From positions 1 to 64,000 of the forward strand of contig JANFAH010000049.1 in the NCBI GenBank assembly GCA_024663395.1: a DNA stretch of 64,000 nt, written 5' to 3'. Under the pieces are notes generated by a model. The model made no database searches. It was not told the DNA's origin and saw only the letters and a program-made list of their open reading frames with translations. Position 1 is the stretch's first letter. Each line of letters opens with the position of its first letter. The stretch is from Pisolithus tinctorius. Taxonomy: Eukaryota; Basidiomycota; Agaricomycetes; Boletales; Pisolithaceae. Of the stretch, positions 58,761 to 64,000 are shown in pieces. A program made the position numbers and the translations under genes.

Positions 58761-61137
58761 TCATAGCTGTCCCTGTAATTGCAACTGTATATGTTGTAGG
58801 TGCTGCTGCTCTTGCTGAGCGTGCGGCTGCGGATTTGGCATACAATGTGGACTGTTCATCTTAAACTTCTCAATGATGTGACGTACGCCCTCCGGTTCCA
58901 ACACAACTTTTGTCCCATCGCACCGCGCTTTCTTGGAGAACTCGGTACACAGTTGGTTGACATCCGCATCCTGCATGCATTATATTAGTGAAAATTCTTT
59001 GCTTAGCATGGCAAGAGGAGATGGAAGGGGTGCAAAAGAAATAAAGCGAAATGAAGCGAAATAACAAAAAGAAATCAATGCCAACCTTGAAGCATGGGCT
59101 GGAAGTGATGCTTCGCCAAGCCTGTAGCACCTCGACGTTATCCGGACTTTCCTCCGTCCTCGGGAAACGCGAGCCCCGACACGAGATAATGTCGCCCTGA
59201 GTGACGTCGCTCGCTTTGCGGAGTAGTCTCGATTCCTCGCCTCTGCTTTCCGACTCCGGGGTTAGACCGATCGTCGAACACCCCACCGAAGGGCTGGTAA
59301 ACGGTGACTCTCCGCATGCTGCAATGTGTTTTGCTACGTCTTCCCTCGTAATTCGTTTCTTTAGGCCGCTGTTACTTTCGCCTGCTGTTACATTACTACC
59401 ATCAGTGCCGTGCCTAGATCCAGATACGGACGTAAGTGGGGAAGATGATGCTGTGTTATTTCGCAATGACGGGCTCGAGTTTGATCGTTGTATATCCGGT
59501 GACGACGCAGGTGATGTAGATGAAGAGGGCACGTTGGGCTGGGGACCAACATTCGCGTTTGCACCACCGATCCTGGCGGAACCCGCATTACCGTTTGCAT
59601 GAGATACTGGACTGTTGCTCGGAGGTAGAAGTGAATCGTCCATGAATGTAGTCCCGAATTCCATAGGCCCCCCACTATCTTGCCCGCTCCTGTTCCCCTG
59701 CGGCGCCCCATTCAGGAACATGCCGCCCGAAAAGAGTTCATCTAGTCCATTGTTAGATGGGGCAAAGTGTTGGTTAAAATTCGCCGGCGTGAGCGTTTGA
59801 CCGGTTGACGGTGGCCATGTCTGATTCGAGGATGGTAGAGGACCAAATCTACCGAATCCAAATGCATCGAACGCATTTCCTCCGTTCGTTCCGTTCATGC
59901 TCACCGGACTGGTTGTTACCGCGGTCGTGGTCGAAGGCGTCTCAGGGGTGTCCGCAAATGTCATGAGCCAGGGGCTACTCGCAATGGTGCGATATTGGTT
60001 CGGAGGCGGGAGGGCATACTGACCGAATGGCGAACTTGAATAGTCCGGTGGCTGTTGCTCCATGGTGACGTCCCCAACAGGAGGCTCATCAAGCATGCTC
60101 AACATGCCCGGATCGAAAGTCGTCAATGTCCCCCAGTCGATATCCCCGCCTAGAGAAGATGGCTCTGGTGCACCGAAAAAGCTGAATGGAGATGACGACG
60201 GAGGATGCATATTTGAATTGGGGGTGGTGGAAGGGGCTTGGGTGACGGATGCGGACGGAGGTGCGGACTTTGGCACAGAAAAGGTAAATTGAGCTTGCCT
60301 GAGAGCTATATTTTCCTGCTGCAAACGGGAGAGGAGATCTCGTAGATTGTTGTTTTCAGTTTGAGCCTCTTCATTTTTTGCTTCGAGTGCTGCGACTTGG
60401 TCTTCCAGCTATGGATGTCATATGCGATAAAGAAAATATGGTGGTTGAGGGACTCAGCCCTAGTGATGGGACGGGGAACACTTACGTCTTTGACATGTTT
60501 TTCTTTACGTTCACGGAATGCTCTTTGTGCGGCACGATTTTGTTCTTTGCGTTTAAGTAACCGCGATTCATCCTGCTGAGCGAGGTAGGCAGAGCAGCGC
60601 CAAATCTCTTGACAGAGCCTCACCTGAGAGTTTCCTGTCGACTTTCGCTTGGAGGATTGCCCCTTTTTGGTCCCGGACTCGTCCACTATTAGAGGGAGGC
60701 ATGCCAATGAGAGGGATTGTGATCAACAAGACGATGACGTGACACTGACCAGCAAGCTTATTCTTTGGGTTATGTTCCTCATCAAGATCGTCATCAGAGG
60801 CTTTGCGTTTGAGTGCCGGTGTTTCGTCACCTTGTGCGTGATTGTTGCCTTGGCGAGGGTATGAAGAGTGCGACTGACGCCTTGAGACCGAGTCTACGTT
60901 ATTGGCGGATGGGCTCGGGCTGCTATCGTCCGTGGATGGAGTGACGCCAGATAAAGAGAGCTTTGTGATCGATACGGGGTCTGCGCTTCCGTCCTTGTTA
61001 CTGTCTGAGGGAGTGTCTGCTCCATGCGATATGGGTTGGAACTGTTTCTGGAGAAGAGCCAGGAGTTCATCTTCTGGCAGTTGTGAGAACTGGGATGGGG
61101 CCGATGCCAGGTTCCACAAGTTTGTGTAGTCAGACAT
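58761..61137 (-). CDS. Yap1/Pap1-like bZIP transcription factor
   Basis: Oxidative-stress regulator of the AP-1 type. ATG 61137 gives MSDYTNLWNLASAPSQFSQL and an acidic, Ser-rich lead. After an intron the basic region reads RKEQNRAAQRAFRERKEKHV with the Pap1-class NxxAQxxFR pattern, then a leucine zipper (LQQENIALRQ on the next exon). The middle is Ser/Pro/Asn-rich, with a possible N-terminal cysteine region HIAACGESPFTSPSVGC. The C-terminal cysteine-rich domain follows an intron: WRSITSSPCFK then DADVNQLCTEFSKKARCDG and RHIIEKFKMNSPHC, enclosing the LxxLCxExxxKAxC core of the nuclear export and redox switch. The stop is at 58761. These Cys pairs form disulfides under peroxide that hide the export signal. 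Length is about 620 residues. Yap1 in basidiomycetes has the same layout. Confidence 0.87.
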
Positions 61138-62341
61138 GGTCTGTGCGCAACACGGTGTGCTGGCTGGTCAATGTCCAAAACGACGAGCCTGTGCGATGAC
61201 GACGAATAAGTGCAGTGAACAGTCGCCCGCTCAGGAGAAGCCCAGCCACATCGGTCCGGGAAAAAAACCTATTTAATTATTTTCCTCGCTCATACATAAC
61301 CCCCTCTTATCGATAAATTCTAATTTCTTGCCGCATTGACGTAGGTGGCCGGCAAAAGGCTGGCCAGGGTTAGCCATGCCCATATCGGGCTTATATTGGT
61401 CTGTCTTTGCATTGAAGACCTCCCGGCGACTTCTCTAATTGCCGCGATCAAAGTCATTATATCGGCATCGTCCGCGGCCAGCAAGTGACTCGACTCCCGC
61501 AGGCCGCAGCCCACAGACGCCCTCAATACTAGTTAGTTCCGACGGTCCTGAACACTTGTTGTAGGAGGATGACACCTCAGATGGTGATTGCAGCAGTCCA
61601 CTGGCTTCTCGAAGGGTGTAATATCATGCCACAAAGGAGCCGTTGCCCAGGGATCAGCATCGGTAGCAAACAACGGCCGACACCGGTGGGTCTCGGCAAT
61701 CAACCCATCACTCCGTCACGGGGACTCGCTCATCGTCCACTTCAAATGCATTCACCAGTCTATCAACGCGTGCTTAGAAGCTTCTTGTTTCACCACCTTG
61801 CTGGCATGTGGATCGGCAGCACAACTCTACCGACGGGCTTCAAAAATCTTAGATGACCAGATGCTTTAGATGTGATCACGGTCGACTCACTGTTACAAGA
61901 CTCATTCAATCTCGCCCGACGGAGCATGCACAGCCTTCCCACATACGTTTGAATTGGATTCATTTGCGAGAATGGCATGACAGGTTTTCTGATTTCGCAC
62001 CAGGAACACCGCCATAACCCCACAGCTTTCGATTGTCCAAAGCACATCCACCTCGGACCACTTTCTGAAACCAGACGAATGACGTCTACTCACAAACACT
62101 TGTTATGCTGCGAATGCATTGCGCATGTAACATGGCAAGTCTATCAGTCTTCAAATTGCATGCACTGTTTATGAAATGTCAAGCTGGGCAACAATCGTTG
62201 GGACTGAGGTGCGACCTCACAGACGTGTGCACATTGTGAATCAAAAACGGGTCGGCTCCCTTCAACTCCTCGGTCAACCGGTCACGCACGGCGAACCTGA
62301 GAAGGATCTTAATTTTGGCTTAGTTCCCAGGCTCATTTCAA

Positions 62342-62375
62342 CACACGTGTGGATTGTGCCCTTGATGTGACGTCA
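62342..62375. promoter_or_regulatory. E-box palindrome and CRE palindrome pair
   Basis: CACACGTGTG (10-bp perfect palindrome, core CACGTG, bHLH site) is followed 17 bp later by TGACGTCA (perfect 8-bp CRE, bZIP site). They lie about 1.2 kb upstream of the Yap1-like start and 0.5 kb past the 3' end of the ABC gene. Confidence 0.4.
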
Positions 62376-62514
62376 TAGAACTTAACTGCGCTCTCCCTTC
62401 CTTGCAGGCTCTCCCCGCCGACGGGTTATCTTTGTGCAGCAGTTGATTAGTTTCCATAGTAAGTTATAGTAGCCTGCCACCGTCAGCGCACCTGCGAGCA
62501 GATGTTCCTGGGTT

Positions 62515-62605
62515 TGAATTAGGTTTTATGTAAATCGGAGCCTGCCCCCTGGGGTTGCAGCTACCGCTCCCAGTGGTGAACAACGCACGGGGTTGGTGCC
62601 TGTAA
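62515..62605 (-). repeat. Degenerate tRNA-derived (SINE-like) relic
   Basis: On the minus strand the segment reads GGGAGCGGTAGCTGCAACCC, then CAGGGGG, then CAGGCTCCGATTT. This is the D-arm, anticodon-arm and T-arm order of a tRNA (GAGCGGTAG... CAGGGGG... GCAGGTTCGATTCC) with several changes. It is too degraded to be a working tRNA. Confidence 0.35.
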
Positions 62606-62888
62606 GCGGTGTCGAGTTATGGGTCTATACAATATATATACATGTGTTCTCTTGGGACCATCGTGGTTGCGGGTATCCACGTTTAGTATGGCATTGGCTC
62701 GTTTGTATGCTTCAAGAACTTACATGCCTGCGTCTACGCCAGCAAACCAGTAACTTACCTGTTTGCTTGCATAGATACGCGTGAGTCCAACGAGTTCACG
62801 ATGTAGTACAGCAGTGGTGCATTGTTTAAGATTAATCCATTGGAATCGTCGCTAAAACAACGAAGGTTCACCGGCAAGATCGCCTTGA

Positions 62889-64000
62889 TCACAAGAAGGC
62901 TTGTGCTTGTAGGCTCCATATACGAGCATATTCGCCGTTCTGGGCGATTAGTTCATCATGTGTCCCTGCCTCTTGAACCTCCGTATCGTCCATATAACTG
63001 GAGCAGGCATTCGAAACATAGATATCGTAGTTGAGCAGCGGGAATCAGCAGACCAAAGCGGAAACCCACAGGATAAGATCAGCATGACGTGTTAGATTGC
63101 CAAACCGATGCGAGGAGAAAACCATAGTTTTGCTGCCTCTCAGGGTTCGAAGTCTCTGGAAAAGATCTAGGTAATAACATGTAAGAATCCCTGCACCGAG
63201 TATGAACAATGAGCGATCTTACCGTGTTCGGCGGTAGGGTCGAGGGAAGCACTTGGCTCGTCAAATAGCAGAAGGCCCACTGGCGACTCGGCTTCGGACA
63301 CGAGCGACCGCATAAACGTACGCGCACTAAAGGAAGTAGGACAAAAAAATCAGCCACGTCAGTGTCATCCCCATTAAGGAGATCTTCCTGTCCCAGGCAC
63401 AGAAAACGGGTATGCAACTAGCAAGATGACCTACACAGCCAGCCTCTGCATTTGACCACCACTCAAGGACGTTTCGGTGGTCCGCATCCCCCCAACGCCG
63501 CGGACCATACTGTAGTCGACTTGCCGACCAAAAAGTGTAACGGTTCCTTCAGGAAGGGCGGAGTAGTAATCCTTGACCGGCCGATCAAGATATGTATGAA
63601 ACCCGTCGGGTAGTTTATCTATGAATTCTTCAGCCCCGCCGAGTCGGGCCGCTTCTCGTACTTTGTCGTCGTCGTAAGAAACGTCGGGGTTACCGAGAGC
63701 AATGTTATCCTTAATCTGAGCACTGGATTGAGCCCCCAAGACGTATGCTACGGGAGAAGACTGACCGATAAAGGAAAATGCGTATAGTCTTGGAAAAGGA
63801 TGGCCATCGTGCGACGCAAGTTGCTGAGTTTCAACGTTTTGATGTCCTGGCCATCTATGAGAATAGTGCCTTCGGTGGGATCGTACAGCCGTGAGATCAA
63901 CTTCAGGATCGTGCTCTTTCCGGAGCCGTTCACGCCGACAATGACCTGCAAATCGGAATCAGGGATAGGACAGAAGCACGTAGCGGAATTCTGCAAAAAA
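62889..64000 (-). CDS. ABC transporter, C-terminal nucleotide-binding domain (5' end beyond window)
   Basis: The visible part is one ATP-binding cassette and the C-terminus. In order: VIVGVNGSGKSTILKLISRL (Walker A, about 63940), TEGTILIDGQDI, ILFQDYTHFPLS (Q-loop), NIALGNPDVSYDDDKVREAA, GAEEFIDKLPDGFHTYLDRP and an insert YSALPEGTVTLFGRQVDYSM. Then ETSLSGGQMQRLAV (signature), GLLLFDEPSASLDPTAEHDL (Walker B and D-loop, about 63260), MVFSSHRFGNLTRHADLI (His switch) and EVQEAGTHDELIAQNGEYAR, stop at 62889. Layout fits a full or half exporter of type ABCB or ABCC with transmembrane helices upstream of the window. The substrate is unknown. At least three introns; one base may be missing near 63190. 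The acidic insert before the signature is unusual. Confidence 0.82.

Larger units (their letters stand above)
61138..62888. other. Intergenic, promoter side of the Yap1-like gene
   Basis: 1.75 kb. The 250 bp next to the bZIP start are A/T-rich with a poly-A run at 61259-61266. 61569-61869 is open in two overlapping plus frames without motif. A CACACGTGTG palindrome (62342-62351) and TGACGTCA (62368-62375) lie 17 bp apart. A tRNA-like relic is at about 62510-62600. Confidence 0.5.

Noticed and set aside
1..64000. CRISPR arrays, bacterial operons, rRNA genes or intact tRNA genes
   Set aside because: No regularly spaced repeats, no operon spacing and no complete tRNA cloverleaf were found; the window is eukaryotic.

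Overview
The window is nuclear DNA of a filamentous basidiomycete, most likely an Agaricomycete. The coding regions are broken by many short introns (about 50-60 bp, GTRNGT...AG). The gene families are fungal: DOT1, the SSN6 corepressor, ERF4, BRL1/BRR6, a Yap1-type bZIP and HET-domain relics. One secreted protein belongs to a family that I know mainly from Agaricomycetes.

Layout. 1-1.55 kb: relics of an ABC transporter (+) and a HET-domain protein (-), joined back to back. 1.7-32.2 kb: a dense block of conserved genes. In order these are DOT1 (-), DBP3 helicase (+), an Osh6-like oxysterol-binding protein (+), a very long coiled-coil protein (-), DNA topoisomerase II (-), GCN20/ABCF ATPase (-), a CofD-like protein (+), an uncharacterised gene (+), chorismate synthase ARO2 (-), a SAP30-type Sin3-binding protein (+) and a secreted protein with a Gly-Asn repeat tail (+). 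32.2-38.0 kb: gene-poor, opening with a diverged tandem array of tRNA-derived SINE-like units. 38.0-40.8 kb: mitochondrial ClpP (-) and BRL1/BRR6 (+), divergent. 40.8-47.7 kb: gene-poor except for a four-exon SERF/4F5 gene (-) with exons too short to stand out as open frames. 47.7-54.3 kb: SSN6/CYC8 (+) and ERF4 (+). 54.3-56.8 kb: gene-poor. 56.8-61.1 kb: HIS6 (-) and a Yap1-like bZIP (-). 61.1-62.9 kb: intergenic, with another tRNA-like relic and a CRE/E-box pair. 62.9-64.0 kb: the C-terminal half of an ABC transporter (-), cut by the window end.

Most genes are housekeeping and do not form one pathway. Themes are chromatin and transcription (DOT1, SAP30, SSN6, TOP2, Yap1-like), translation and ribosome biogenesis (DBP3, GCN20), amino-acid synthesis (ARO2, HIS6), and membranes (ORP, ERF4, BRL1, ABC). 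Several pairs are divergent over 220-390 bp and probably share promoters.

Caution. At least a dozen otherwise well-conserved genes show single-base frame breaks, and each one I resolved is repaired by adding one base. The pattern looks like uncorrected long-read deletion errors rather than gene decay. CDS spans below therefore run from the inferred start to the inferred stop across introns and such breaks.
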